The notes under the pieces are model-generated. The model saw only the letters and a list, made by a program, of their open reading frames with translations, was not told the DNA's origin and made no database searches. From the NCBI RefSeq assembly GCF_001672755.1, contig NZ_LZKI01000162.1, positions 1 through 64,000 of the forward strand: DNA of 64,000 nt. The letters run 5' to 3'. Made by a program: the position numbers and the translations under genes. Origin of the DNA: Mycobacterium colombiense. GTDB taxonomy: Bacteria; Actinomycetota; Actinomycetes; Mycobacteriales; Mycobacteriaceae. Each line of letters begins with the position of its first letter. Within the stretch, counting starts at the first letter, position 1. This document shows, one piece after another, positions 36,052-45,084 of this stretch.

Positions 36052-36960
36052 GTGATTGCATTGCTTGCGCCCGGACAGGGTTCGCAGACCGAGGGGATGC
36101 TCTCGCCATGGCTGGAGCTCGTCGGCGCCGCTGACCAGTTGGCGCTGTGGTCCAAGGCCAGTGGCCTCGATCTCGTGCGCCTGGGCACCACCGCATCGAC
36201 CGAAGAGATCACCGACACCGCGGTCACCCAGCCGCTGGTCGTGGCCGCCACGCTGCTGGCCCACCAGGAGCTGACCAAGCGCGGTCTGCTGTCGGACGCC
36301 GACCTGGTCGTAGCCGGCCACTCCGTCGGAGAGATCGCCGCCTATGCGATCGCCGGCGTGATCGCCGCCGACGACGCCGTCGCGCTGGCCGCCACCCGTG
36401 GCGCCGAGATGGCCAAGGCGTGCGCCCTCGAGCCGACCGGCATGTCCGCGGTGCTCGGCGGCGACGAGGGCGAGGTTCTGGCCAGACTCGAGCAGCTCGA
36501 CCTGTTCCCGGCCAACCGCAACGCCGCCGGGCAGATCGTCGCGGCCGGCGCGCTGAACGCGCTGGAGAAGCTGGCCGAAGACCCGCCGGAGAAGGCCCGG
36601 GTGCGTGCCCTCGGGGTGGCCGGAGCGTTCCACACCAAGTACATGGCGTCGGCGCTCGACGGCTACGCCGCCGCGGCGGCCGCCGTTCAGACGTCCGAGC
36701 CCACCGCCAAGCTGCTGTCGAACCGCGACGGCAAGCCGGTCGCCTCGGCGGCCGCGGCGATGGAGGCGCTGGTCGCTCAGCTGACCCAGCCGGTCCGCTG
36801 GGACCTGTGCACTGCGACGCTGCGTGACCTGGAAGTCACTGCGGCCGTGGAGTTCCCGCCCGCGGGCACTCTCACCGGCATCGCCAAACGAGAACTTCGG
36901 GGGGTGACGGCTCGGGCCGTCAAGTCGCCCGCAGACCTGGACGCTTTGGCCGAGCTGTAA
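36052..36960 (+). CDS. fabD: Malonyl-CoA:AcpM transacylase
   Basis: A 302-residue enzyme, the same length as M. tuberculosis FabD. It loads malonate onto AcpM for FAS-II. The catalytic Ser is Ser91 in GHSVGE; the general His lies in GAFHTKYM, and PGQGSQ near the start is the oxyanion-hole motif. Translation begins at GTG 36052, without an evident Shine-Dalgarno sequence. It is the first gene of the fabD-acpM-kasA-kasB-accD6 operon downstream of the putative MabR site. Confidence 0.95.
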   Translation: MIALLAPGQGSQTEGMLSPWLELVGAADQLALWSKASGLDLVRLGTTASTEEITDTAVTQPLVVAATLLAHQELTKRGLLSDADLVVAGHSVGEIAAYAIAGVIAADDAVALAATRGAEMAKACALEPTGMSAVLGGDEGEVLARLEQLDLFPANRNAAGQIVAAGALNALEKLAEDPPEKARVRALGVAGAFHTKYMASALDGYAAAAAAVQTSEPTAKLLSNRDGKPVASAAAAMEALVAQLTQPVRWDLCTATLRDLEVTAAVEFPPAGTLTGIAKRELRGVTARAVKSPADLDALAEL

Positions 36961-37045
36961 AGCCAGCTCGACCAGTTGCACAACCAGTACAACCGCATAA
37001 CACGTCAATTCGACTAACACACAACACATCACGAAGGGAAACGCT

Positions 37046-37393
37046 GTGGCTGTCAGCCAGGAAGAAATCATCGCCGGTATCGCCGAGATCATCGAAGAGG
37101 TCACCGGTATCGAGCCCTCCGAGGTCACCCCGGAGAAGTCGTTCGTCGACGACCTGGACATCGACTCGCTGTCGATGGTCGAGATCGCCGTTCAGACCGA
37201 AGACAAGTACGGCGTCAAGATCCCGGACGAGGACCTCGCCGGTCTGCGTACCGTCGGTGACGTCGTCTCCTACATCCAGAAGCTCGAGGAAGAAGACCCC
37301 GAGGCCGCCGCAGCTCTGCGCGCGAAGCTCGAGTCGGAGAACCCCGACGCCGTGGCCAACGTCAAGGCGAGGCTGGAAGCGGACACCAAGTGA
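37046..37393 (+). CDS. acpM: Meromycolate extension acyl carrier protein AcpM
   Basis: A 115-residue acidic carrier protein with the phosphopantetheine Ser41 in DIDSLSMVE. It has the mycobacterial C-terminal extension of about 35 residues beyond the usual ACP fold (EEEDPEAAAALRAKLESEN). It carries growing meromycolate chains for KasA and KasB. GAAGGGA precedes the GTG start. Its last bases overlap the kasA start by 4 bp (GTGA), which couples translation of the carrier and its main synthase. Confidence 0.96.
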   Translation: MAVSQEEIIAGIAEIIEEVTGIEPSEVTPEKSFVDDLDIDSLSMVEIAVQTEDKYGVKIPDEDLAGLRTVGDVVSYIQKLEEEDPEAAAALRAKLESENPDAVANVKARLEADTK

Positions 37394-38640
37394 GCAAGCC
37401 TTCCACTGCTAATGGCGGTTACCCCAACGTTGTGGTAACCGCCGTCTCGGCAACGACTTCGATCGCGCCGGACATCGAGAGCACGTGGAAGGGATTGCTG
37501 GCCGGCGAAAGCGGCATCCACGTCCTCGAAGACGAGTTCGTCACCAAGTGGGACCTGCCCGTCAAGATCGGCGGTCACCTCAAGGAGCCCATCGACGAGC
37601 ACATGAGCAGGCTGGACATGCGGCGCATGTCGTATGTCCAGCGGTTGGCCAAGGTGCTGAGCAGTCAGCTGTGGGAGACCGCCGGTAGCCCCGAGGTCGA
37701 CCCCGACCGGTTCTCGGTCGTGGTCGGCACCGGGCTCGGCGGCGCCGAGCGGATCGTGGAGACCTACGACCTGATGAACGAGGGTGGCCCCCGCAAGGTG
37801 TCGCCGCTCGCCGTTCAGATGATCATGCCCAACGGCGCCGCGGCGGTGGTGGGCCTGCAACTCGGTGCCCGCGCCGGGGTCATCACCCCGGTCTCGGCCT
37901 GCTCGTCGGGTTCGGAGGCCATCGCCCACGCGTGGCGTCAGATCGTCATGGGTGACGCGGACTTCGCCGTCTGCGGTGGGGTCGAGGGCCCCATCGAAGC
38001 GCTGCCCATCGCGGCGTTCTCGATGATGCGGGCGATGTCGACGCGCAACGATGAGCCCGAGCGCGCATCGCGGCCGTTCGACAAGGACCGCGACGGCTTC
38101 GTGTTCGGTGAAGCCGGGGCGATGATGATCATCGAGACCGAAGAGCACGCCAAGGCCCGCGGCGCCAAGCCACTGGCCCGGCTGATGGGTGCCGGCATCA
38201 CCTCGGACGCGTTCCACATGGTGGCACCGGCGGCGGACGGCGTTCGCGCCGGTCGCGCCATGACCCGGTCGCTGGAGCTGGCGGGGTTGTCCCCCAAGGA
38301 CGTCGACCACGTCAACGCCCACGGGACGGCAACTCCGATCGGTGACACCGCCGAGGCCAACGCCATTCGCGTCGCGGGTTGCCAGGAGGCGGCCGTGTAC
38401 GCACCGAAGTCGGCTCTGGGGCACTCCATCGGTGCCGTCGGGGCTCTGGAATCTGTTCTCACGGTATTGAGCCTTCGGGACGGCGTGATACCGCCGACAC
38501 TCAACTACGAAACCCCCGATCCCGAGATCGATTTGGACGTTGTCGCGGGCGAACCTCGCTACGGCGACTTCCGTTATGCGATCAACAACTCGTTCGGGTT
38601 CGGTGGCCACAACGTGGCACTCGCCTTCGGGCGTTACTGA
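37390..38640 (+). CDS. kasA: Beta-ketoacyl-ACP synthase KasA
   Basis: A 416-residue condensing enzyme with catalytic Cys171 (VSACSSGSEA) and the two active-site His residues in NAHGTATPIGD and KSALGHSIGA. It elongates acyl-AcpM in the early steps of meromycolate synthesis in the cytoplasm and is the target of thiolactomycin. The GTG start overlaps the acpM stop by 4 bp. KasB follows after 36 bp and is a close paralog. Confidence 0.96.
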   Translation: MSKPSTANGGYPNVVVTAVSATTSIAPDIESTWKGLLAGESGIHVLEDEFVTKWDLPVKIGGHLKEPIDEHMSRLDMRRMSYVQRLAKVLSSQLWETAGSPEVDPDRFSVVVGTGLGGAERIVETYDLMNEGGPRKVSPLAVQMIMPNGAAAVVGLQLGARAGVITPVSACSSGSEAIAHAWRQIVMGDADFAVCGGVEGPIEALPIAAFSMMRAMSTRNDEPERASRPFDKDRDGFVFGEAGAMMIIETEEHAKARGAKPLARLMGAGITSDAFHMVAPAADGVRAGRAMTRSLELAGLSPKDVDHVNAHGTATPIGDTAEANAIRVAGCQEAAVYAPKSALGHSIGAVGALESVLTVLSLRDGVIPPTLNYETPDPEIDLDVVAGEPRYGDFRYAINNSFGFGGHNVALAFGRY

Positions 38641-38676
38641 GCGCTGCCAAGCACGGAAGGAACGTTCGCAAGACCC

Positions 38677-39930
38677 ATGACAGAGCTGGTTACCGGGAAA
38701 GCACTCCCGAATGTGGTCGTCACTGGCATTGCCATGACGACCGCCCTGGCAACCGACGCCGAGAACACGTGGAAGTTGTTACTCGACGGCCAAAGCGGCA
38801 TCCGCACCCTCGAGGATCCGTTTGTCACGGAATACGACCTGCCGGTCCGCATCGGCGGCCACCTGTTGGAGGATTTCGACAGTCAGCTCACCCGCATCGA
38901 GCTGCGCCGGTCGGGCTACCTGCAGCGGATGTCCACCGTCCTGGGCCGGCGGGTATGGGAGAACGCCGGTTCGCCCGAGGTCGACACCGGCCGACTGATG
39001 GTGTCGATCGGTACCGGCCTGGGCTCGGCCGAGGAGCTCGTCTTCGGGTATGACGAGATGCGCACGCGCGGCTACCGGGCGATGTCCCCGCTGACCGTGC
39101 AGAAGTACATGCCCAACGGCGCGGCGGCGGCGGTCGGCCTGGAACGGCACGCCAAGGCCGGGGTGATGACGCCGATCTCGGCCTGTGCGTCCGGTTCGGA
39201 GGGCGTCGCGCGGGCCTGGCAACAGATCGTGCTCGGCGAGGCCGACATCGCGATCTGCGGCGGCGTGGAAACGAAGATCGAGGCGGTGCCGATCGCCGGC
39301 TTTGCCAACATGCGCATCGTGTTGTCCACCAACAACGACGACCCCGCCGGTGCGTGCCGCCCCTTCGACCGGGACCGCGACGGGTTCGTGTTCGGCGAGG
39401 GCGGCGCGCTGATGGTGATCGAGACCGAAGAGCACGCAAAGGCGCGTGGCGCGAACATCCTGGCCCGGATCATGGGGGCCAGCATCACCTCGGACGGCTT
39501 TCACATGGTGGCGCCGGATCCCAACGGCGAACGCGCCGGCCACGCCATGAGCCGGGCGATCCAGCTCGCGGGCCTCAGCCCCAGCGACATCGGCCACGTC
39601 AACGCCCACGCCACCGGCACCTCGGTGGGTGACCTGGCCGAGGGCAAGGCGATCAACAACGCCCTGGGTAGCAACAGGCCCGCGGTGTACGCGCCCAAGT
39701 CCGCCCTCGGCCACTCGGTGGGTGCGGTCGGCGCGGTGGAATCCATCCTGACCGTGCTCGCCCTGCGCGACCAGGTGGTTCCGCCCACGCTCAACCTGGA
39801 AAACCTCGACCCCGAAATCGACCTCGACGTCGTGGCCGGCAAGCCGCGGCCGGGTAACTACGAGTACGCGGTCAACAACTCGTTCGGCTTCGGCGGACAC
39901 AACGTGGCCATCGCCTTCGGGCGGTACTGA
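38677..39930 (+). CDS. kasB: Beta-ketoacyl-ACP synthase KasB
   Basis: A 417-residue paralog of KasA with catalytic Cys170 (ISACASGSEG) and His residues in NAHATGTSVGD and KSALGHSVGA. It extends meromycolate to full length; loss in M. tuberculosis shortens mycolates and removes acid-fastness. The ATG at 38677 begins TELVTGKALPNVV; M. tuberculosis KasB is annotated slightly longer, but the sequence here gives no better upstream start. AccD6 follows 32 bp downstream. Confidence 0.95.
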   Translation: MTELVTGKALPNVVVTGIAMTTALATDAENTWKLLLDGQSGIRTLEDPFVTEYDLPVRIGGHLLEDFDSQLTRIELRRSGYLQRMSTVLGRRVWENAGSPEVDTGRLMVSIGTGLGSAEELVFGYDEMRTRGYRAMSPLTVQKYMPNGAAAAVGLERHAKAGVMTPISACASGSEGVARAWQQIVLGEADIAICGGVETKIEAVPIAGFANMRIVLSTNNDDPAGACRPFDRDRDGFVFGEGGALMVIETEEHAKARGANILARIMGASITSDGFHMVAPDPNGERAGHAMSRAIQLAGLSPSDIGHVNAHATGTSVGDLAEGKAINNALGSNRPAVYAPKSALGHSVGAVGAVESILTVLALRDQVVPPTLNLENLDPEIDLDVVAGKPRPGNYEYAVNNSFGFGGHNVAIAFGRY

Positions 39931-39962
39931 ACCGAGCAACACCGAATATCAGGAGACCTGCG

Positions 39963-41384
39963 ATGACTATCACGGCCCCCGAGACGGTTGGCGAGTCGCT
40001 CGACCCTCGCGACCCGCTGTTGCGCCTGAGCACCTTCTTCGACGATGACACGGTCGAGCTGCTGCACGAGCGCGATCGTTCCGGCGTTCTTGCCGCGGCG
40101 GGGACCGTGAACGGTGTGCGCACCATCGCGTTCTGCACCGACGGCACCGTCATGGGCGGCGCGATGGGCATCGAGGGCTGCACGCACATCGTCAACGCCT
40201 ACGACACCGCCATCGAGGAGCAGAGCCCGATCGTGGGTATCTGGCACTCCGGCGGTGCGCGACTGGCCGAGGGCGTGAAGGCGCTCCACGCGGTGGGCCT
40301 GGTCTTCGAGGCGATGATCCGGGCGTCCGGCTACATCCCGCAGATCTCGGTGGTCGTCGGCTTCGCGGCCGGCGGCGCCGCCTACGGGCCGGCCCTGACC
40401 GACGTGATCGTGATGGCGCCGGAGAGCCGGGTCTTCGTCACCGGGCCCGACGTGGTGCGCAGCGTCACCGGCGAGGACGTGGACATGTGCTCGCTCGGCG
40501 GCCCGGAGACCCACCACAAGAAGTCCGGCGTGTGCCACATCGTCGCCGACGACGAGCTCGACGCGTACGAGCGTGGTCGCCGGTTGGTCGGGTTGTTCTG
40601 CCAGCAGGGGCATTTCGACCGCAACAAGGCCGAGGCCGGTGACACCGACATCCACGCGCTGCTGCCCGAGTCGGCGCGGCGGGCCTACGACGTCCGCCCG
40701 ATCGTGACCGCGATCCTCGACGACGAGACGCCGTTCGACGAGTTCCAGGCCAACTGGGCGCCGTCGATGGTGATCGGCCTGGGCCGGCTGTCCGGCCGTA
40801 CGGTCGGCGTGCTGGCCAACAACCCGCTGCGTCTGGGCGGTTGCCTGAACTCCGAAAGCGCCGAGAAGGCAGCACGTTTCGTGCGGCTGTGTGACGCCTT
40901 CGGCATTCCGCTGGTGGTGATCGTCGACGTGCCCGGGTATCTGCCCGGTGTCGACCAGGAGTGGGGCGGCGTGGTGCGCCGCGGCGCCAAGCTGTTGCAC
41001 GCGTTCGGCGAGTGCACGGTTCCGCGCGTCACGCTGGTCACCCGAAAGACGTACGGCGGGGCCTACATTGCGATGAACTCGCGGTCGCTCAACGCGACCA
41101 AGGTGTACGCGTGGCCGGACGCCGAGGTTGCGGTGATGGGCGCCAAGGCCGCCGTCGGCATTCTGCACAAGAAGAAGCTGGCCGCCGCGGCGGATCATGA
41201 GCGCGAGGCGCTGCACGACCAGCTGGCCGCCGAGCACGAGCGGATCGCGGGCGGCGTGGACAGCGCCATCGAGATCGGCGTGGTCGACGAGAAGATCGAC
41301 CCGTCGCACACACGCAGCAAGCTCACCGAGGCGCTGGCCCAGGCGCCCGCGCGTCGCGGCCGGCACAAGAACATCCCGCTGTAA
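39963..41384 (+). CDS. accD6: Acetyl/propionyl-CoA carboxylase beta subunit AccD6
   Basis: A 473-residue carboxyltransferase of the acyl-CoA carboxylase family. GGARLAEG and GGGAAYGPALTD lie in the N-terminal crotonase-like domain, and FGECTVPRVTLVTRKTYGGA in the C-terminal one. With AccA3 it makes malonyl-CoA for fatty acid and mycolate synthesis. AGGAGA lies just upstream of the ATG. It is the last gene of the FAS-II operon, and the next gene is convergent, ending 21 bp downstream. Confidence 0.95.
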   Translation: MTITAPETVGESLDPRDPLLRLSTFFDDDTVELLHERDRSGVLAAAGTVNGVRTIAFCTDGTVMGGAMGIEGCTHIVNAYDTAIEEQSPIVGIWHSGGARLAEGVKALHAVGLVFEAMIRASGYIPQISVVVGFAAGGAAYGPALTDVIVMAPESRVFVTGPDVVRSVTGEDVDMCSLGGPETHHKKSGVCHIVADDELDAYERGRRLVGLFCQQGHFDRNKAEAGDTDIHALLPESARRAYDVRPIVTAILDDETPFDEFQANWAPSMVIGLGRLSGRTVGVLANNPLRLGGCLNSESAEKAARFVRLCDAFGIPLVVIVDVPGYLPGVDQEWGGVVRRGAKLLHAFGECTVPRVTLVTRKTYGGAYIAMNSRSLNATKVYAWPDAEVAVMGAKAAVGILHKKKLAAAADHEREALHDQLAAEHERIAGGVDSAIEIGVVDEKIDPSHTRSKLTEALAQAPARRGRHKNIPL

Positions 41385-41405
41385 TTCTTTGGCGCGCGAG
41401 CGCTC

Positions 41406-42959
41406 TTATACTTGCGGCGGTAGCGGGCTCAGGATCGCCGAAAGCGCTTGCCGCAGAGCCCCTTCGGGGTCGTCGGGAAGTTTGTCGGCACGCCACCCGA
41501 CAAAGTCGTCCGGGCGGATCAGCAGCGCCCCGTCCGGCGGCAGTCCGGTGACCGCGGCCCACTCGTCACTGTAGAAGCGATGCGCGGCCAGCGACGCCGA
41601 AGCCGCTGCCGCACACCATCGCTCGTCCCCGGACAGCACGGTGAATCGGGGCCCCAGCAGGTCGAGCGTCGAGACGCCCTCGCCCACCCAGACGTGCGGC
41701 ATCCGGGTGCCGGGTTGGGCGCGCAGCGTGTCCACCGGGCCGTCGCCCTCCGCATCGCTTGTCAAAACCGCGGCTGAGCGGTACCGGTACCCGATGAGCA
41801 GGGCGAACATCGAGCACTCCTCGTCGGCCGGCAACTGCGGCACGTCGCCACCCGCCCGCAGCAGCGCCACCGACGGCCCCGTCAGCGACTGGCGCGCGGC
41901 GAATCGGCCCACCGGGTGGCGCTCGGCGTGGTAGGTGTCAAGCAGTTCGGGACCGGCGTCTCCGCCGAGGACGGCGGCGAGTTTCCACGCCAGGTTGTGG
42001 GCGCTCTGAATGGCGGTGTTGGCTCCCCCGGCCTTGAACGGCGGCATGGTGTGCGCCGAATCTCCGACGAGAAATGCTCGCCCACAACGGAATTGGTCGG
42101 CCACCCGTTCGTAGGGTTGCCACGCGGCAACCTCGATGATCTCGATGTCCATCGGCTCGCCGAAGGCTTTGGTCAGCAGCTCGCGGCAGCGCTGCGGGGT
42201 GAACTGCTCGGCCGTCTCTCCTGCGCCGGGAAAGTAGGTGGTGATGAACATGCCGAAATCGTCCTTGACGACCAGGAAGATCCCGTCCACGTCGTCGTTC
42301 TTGACCTGCACGCCGTCGCCGTCGTGCAACTCCGCGATGAACCGTCGCCACGGCGCGCGGAAGTAGACGAAGACGACGTAGATCGGCAGTGCGCCGTATC
42401 CGGATGTGGTGATGCCCAGCCAGTCACGGATCGGGCTGTGCACGCCGTCCGCGGCGACGAGATAGTCGGCGCGGACGGTCTCCGGCTCCCCCGACGCCGC
42501 GTCGCGCAGCACCGCGGTGACACCGGTCTCGTCCATCTCGATCGAAGACAGCTCCGTGCCGTAGCGCACGTCGCTGCCGCCTCGTCGCGCCGCATCGCGC
42601 AGGATCGGCTCGAGCCGACTCTGCGGGCAATACTGTGCCGCCGGCTCGGGACTCAGCTTGTCCAGGCTGGCGAAGATCGCCTCGATGTCCAGCGCCGGTT
42701 CTTCCACGGCGCTGTTCAGCGTGGGCCTGACCACCATCGCCGAGACGTGTTCGGCGACCGCGCGCACCTCGTCGCGAAGCCCCAGGCCGCGCAGCACTTC
42801 CGAGCTGCGGAAACTCAGATTGCGAGCCTTCGGATAGAGGAAGGATTCCCGTCGCTTCTCGACCAGTAGCGAGCGGACCCCGTGCTGGGCCAGCAGCGCC
42901 GACGTGGCCAACCCGCCGACGCCGGCTCCGACGATGAGCACCGGAACACGCGTAGCCAC
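41406..42959 (-). CDS. PHBH-fold FAD-dependent aromatic/polyketide monooxygenase
   Basis: A 517-residue flavin monooxygenase: GAGVGG dinucleotide motif near the start, DG motif (VAADGVHSPIRDW) and GD motif (FLVGDSAHTMPPFKAGGANT). The long C-terminal part matches the thioredoxin-like domain of PheA/TcmG/rifampicin-monooxygenase relatives. It should hydroxylate an aromatic or polyketide ring with NAD(P)H and O2. The GTG at 42959 follows GGAGG with 7-bp spacing. The M. tuberculosis locus, as I know it, has no gene at this place. Direct repeats upstream suggest dedicated regulation. Confidence 0.82.
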   Translation of the reverse strand: MATRVPVLIVGAGVGGLATSALLAQHGVRSLLVEKRRESFLYPKARNLSFRSSEVLRGLGLRDEVRAVAEHVSAMVVRPTLNSAVEEPALDIEAIFASLDKLSPEPAAQYCPQSRLEPILRDAARRGGSDVRYGTELSSIEMDETGVTAVLRDAASGEPETVRADYLVAADGVHSPIRDWLGITTSGYGALPIYVVFVYFRAPWRRFIAELHDGDGVQVKNDDVDGIFLVVKDDFGMFITTYFPGAGETAEQFTPQRCRELLTKAFGEPMDIEIIEVAAWQPYERVADQFRCGRAFLVGDSAHTMPPFKAGGANTAIQSAHNLAWKLAAVLGGDAGPELLDTYHAERHPVGRFAARQSLTGPSVALLRAGGDVPQLPADEECSMFALLIGYRYRSAAVLTSDAEGDGPVDTLRAQPGTRMPHVWVGEGVSTLDLLGPRFTVLSGDERWCAAAASASLAAHRFYSDEWAAVTGLPPDGALLIRPDDFVGWRADKLPDDPEGALRQALSAILSPLPPQV

Positions 42960-42999
42960 CACACCACCTCCGAACGCCAGGCCAGACAAAGTGATAGTA

Positions 43000-43026
43000 A
43001 CTGTCATTATACATTTACTGTCATTA
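43000..43026. promoter_or_regulatory. Direct repeats in FAD-monooxygenase promoter
   Basis: ACTGTCATTA occurs at 43000-43009 and 43017-43026, 17 bp apart. A TATAAT box on the minus strand (43006-43011) lies between the repeats, 47 bp from the monooxygenase start. The repeats cover this promoter and probably bind a regulator that is not encoded nearby. Confidence 0.55.
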
Positions 43027-43143
43027 ACTGGCGTTGATGCATCCAGAATTCCAAGGGTGCCTGTTGCCGGTTCAGCTGGAGTGGGTAAACAACGCACCAG
43101 CGGGCGTCAGTGGAATCAGGTCCTAGTCAGAAGGCGGCATCGA

Positions 43144-43536
43144 ATGGTTCGTGAAGAAGGGGGCCGGTGGGACGTCGGCATCCAGAACAACGCGGTTTAC
43201 CTCGCGCGCATATCGGAGAGCGACAAACGGATATTCGACGATTCGATATCAGCTGAAGAGGCCCGTGATCTCGCTGGCCTGTTGACGAAGTTCGCAGCCA
43301 AGCTCGAAGAGGCCGCGGAATCCGACACCGCCGAGAAGTCCGAGGACGACGAAGACTCCAAAGACGATAAGGAGTCCAAGGACGACGATAAGGACTCCAA
43401 AGACGATGAGTCCGAGGACGACAAAGACTCCGAGGACGGCAAGGACTCCGAAGACGACGAGTCCAAGGACGACAAAGACTCCGAAGACGACGAAGACTCT
43501 AAAGACGACGAGGACTCTGATAAGTCGTCGGACTAG
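43144..43536 (+). CDS. Small protein with acidic Asp/Ser/Lys repeat tail
   Basis: A 130-residue protein. The first 60 residues look folded (GGRWDVGIQNNAVYLARISES, then a helix with LLTKFAAKLEEAAE). The rest is a low-complexity tail made of repeated K/E-D-S-K/E-D-D units, almost entirely Asp, Glu, Ser and Lys. The ATG at 43144 follows AAGGCGG at about 8 bp; an open frame continues upstream into the monooxygenase promoter but is unlikely to be translated. It probably corresponds to Rv2248, though the tail length surely varies. It ends 6 bp from the convergent glpD1. Confidence 0.7.
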   Translation: MVREEGGRWDVGIQNNAVYLARISESDKRIFDDSISAEEARDLAGLLTKFAAKLEEAAESDTAEKSEDDEDSKDDKESKDDDKDSKDDESEDDKDSEDGKDSEDDESKDDKDSEDDEDSKDDEDSDKSSD

Positions 43537-43542
43537 GTTCGG

Positions 43543-45084
43543 CTAGCCGAAGCGCGCCAAAAACTCCTCGGCGACGACGACAGCCCGCTCCCGATCGCGC
43601 GCCACCAACCCGATCCGGGTCCGCCGGTCCAGGATGTCGGAGACATCCAGCGCGCCCTCATGCGTTATCGCGTAGGCGAATTCCGCTCTGCTGACGTCGA
43701 TTCCCTCCGCGACCGGCTCGGTCGGCCGATCGCAGGCCGCGACGGCGACGACCTTGGGCGCCTCGGCCCCGTACCGCTGCACCAGCGACGGCGGCAGCTC
43801 GATTTCGTGAGCCGCGATCACCCCGGGATTGGCCGGGGCCCCGATCAGCGGCAGGTTGCGGGTCTGGCATTTCCCGGCGCGCAGGTGCCGCAGCTGAATC
43901 GCGCGGTTCAGCACGTCCTGTGCCATGTAGCGGTATTCGGTCAGCTTCCCACCGATCACGCTGATCACCCCGGATGCCGATTCCACGACGGCATGCTCGC
44001 GGGAGACGTCGGCGGTGCGGCCTTCGCCGGTATCGATCAGCGGCCGTAGCCCGGCGTAGGCGCCGATCACGTCTGTGGCGGCGAGCTCGGTGCCCAATGC
44101 GGTGTTCACCGTGTCCAGCAGGAAGGTGATCTCTTCGACCGACGGCTCGGGCACGTCCGGAATGGGGCCGGGAGCCGCTTCGTCGGTGAGCCCCAGATAA
44201 ACCCGGCCCAGTTGTTCGGGCATGGCGAAGACGAAGCGATTGAGCTCGCCGGGAATCGGAATGGTCAGCGCCGCAGAAGGATTGCCGAAAGACTGGGCAT
44301 CGAAGACCAGATGCGTGCCGCGACTGGGCCGCAACCGCAACGCGCCGTCGATCTCGCCCGCCCACACCCCGGCCGCGTTGATGATCGCGCCCGCTGACAC
44401 GTCGAACGATCCCCCGGCGCGCAGGTCCGTCAGTCGCACCGAGGTGCCGGTGGCCCGCGATGCCGACACCCTGGTCAGGATCCGCGCGCCGTGCTGCGCC
44501 GCGGTGCGCGCGACCGCGGTGACCAGTCGGGCGTCGTCGATCAATTGACCGTCGTAGGCCAGGAAGCCGCCGTCCAGGCCGTCCCGCCGCACGGTCGGCG
44601 CCATCTCCACGACGCGCTGCGCCGAAACCCGGCGCGAGCGGGGCAGCGTCGACGCCGGGGTGCCGGCGAGGAACCGCAGCGCGTCACCGGCCAGGAAACC
44701 GCCACGCACCAGCGCCCTCTTGCCCGGGCTCATCGACGGCAGCAGCGGCACCAGCTGGGGCATCGCGTGAACCAGGTGGGGGGCGTTGCGCGTCATCAGG
44801 ATTCCACGCTCGACGGCGCTGCGCCGGGCGATGCCCACGTTGCCGGTCGCCAGGTAGCGCAGCCCGCCGTGCACGAGTTTGGAGCTCCAGCGGCTGGTGC
44901 CGAACGCCAGATCGTGTTTCTCCACCAGCGCCACCCGCAGGCCGCGCGCCGCCGCATCCAGCGCGATGCCGGCACCGGTGATGCCGCCGCCGATCACCAC
45001 GACGTCCAGCGCTTCACCGTCGGCGAGCGCGGTCAGGTCCGCGGCGCGGCGGGCGCCGTTCAGGGCGGTCGGATCGGGTATCAC
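43543..45084 (-). CDS. glpD1: FAD-dependent glycerol-3-phosphate dehydrogenase
   Basis: A 513-residue flavoprotein of the GlpD family that oxidises glycerol-3-phosphate to DHAP and passes electrons to quinone at the membrane. The FAD motif is VVVIGGGITGAGIALDAA, followed by SRWSSKLVHGGLRYL. The C-terminal DAO_C domain is present (LTEYRYMAQDVLNRA). The ATG at 45084 overlaps the stop of the TetR gene by 4 bp, so the regulator and dehydrogenase form one operon, equivalent to Rv2250c-Rv2249c. Confidence 0.93.
   Translation of the reverse strand: MIPDPTALNGARRAADLTALADGEALDVVVIGGGITGAGIALDAAARGLRVALVEKHDLAFGTSRWSSKLVHGGLRYLATGNVGIARRSAVERGILMTRNAPHLVHAMPQLVPLLPSMSPGKRALVRGGFLAGDALRFLAGTPASTLPRSRRVSAQRVVEMAPTVRRDGLDGGFLAYDGQLIDDARLVTAVARTAAQHGARILTRVSASRATGTSVRLTDLRAGGSFDVSAGAIINAAGVWAGEIDGALRLRPSRGTHLVFDAQSFGNPSAALTIPIPGELNRFVFAMPEQLGRVYLGLTDEAAPGPIPDVPEPSVEEITFLLDTVNTALGTELAATDVIGAYAGLRPLIDTGEGRTADVSREHAVVESASGVISVIGGKLTEYRYMAQDVLNRAIQLRHLRAGKCQTRNLPLIGAPANPGVIAAHEIELPPSLVQRYGAEAPKVVAVAACDRPTEPVAEGIDVSRAEFAYAITHEGALDVSDILDRRTRIGLVARDRERAVVVAEEFLARFG

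Noticed and set aside
38779..41366. Long minus-strand frames opposite kasB and accD6
   Set aside because: Mirror frames of conserved FAS-II genes with no start signals and no domain content.
43320..43530. CRISPR-like repeat array
   Set aside because: The repeats are 9-18 bp, in frame, without spacers, and encode an acidic protein tail.
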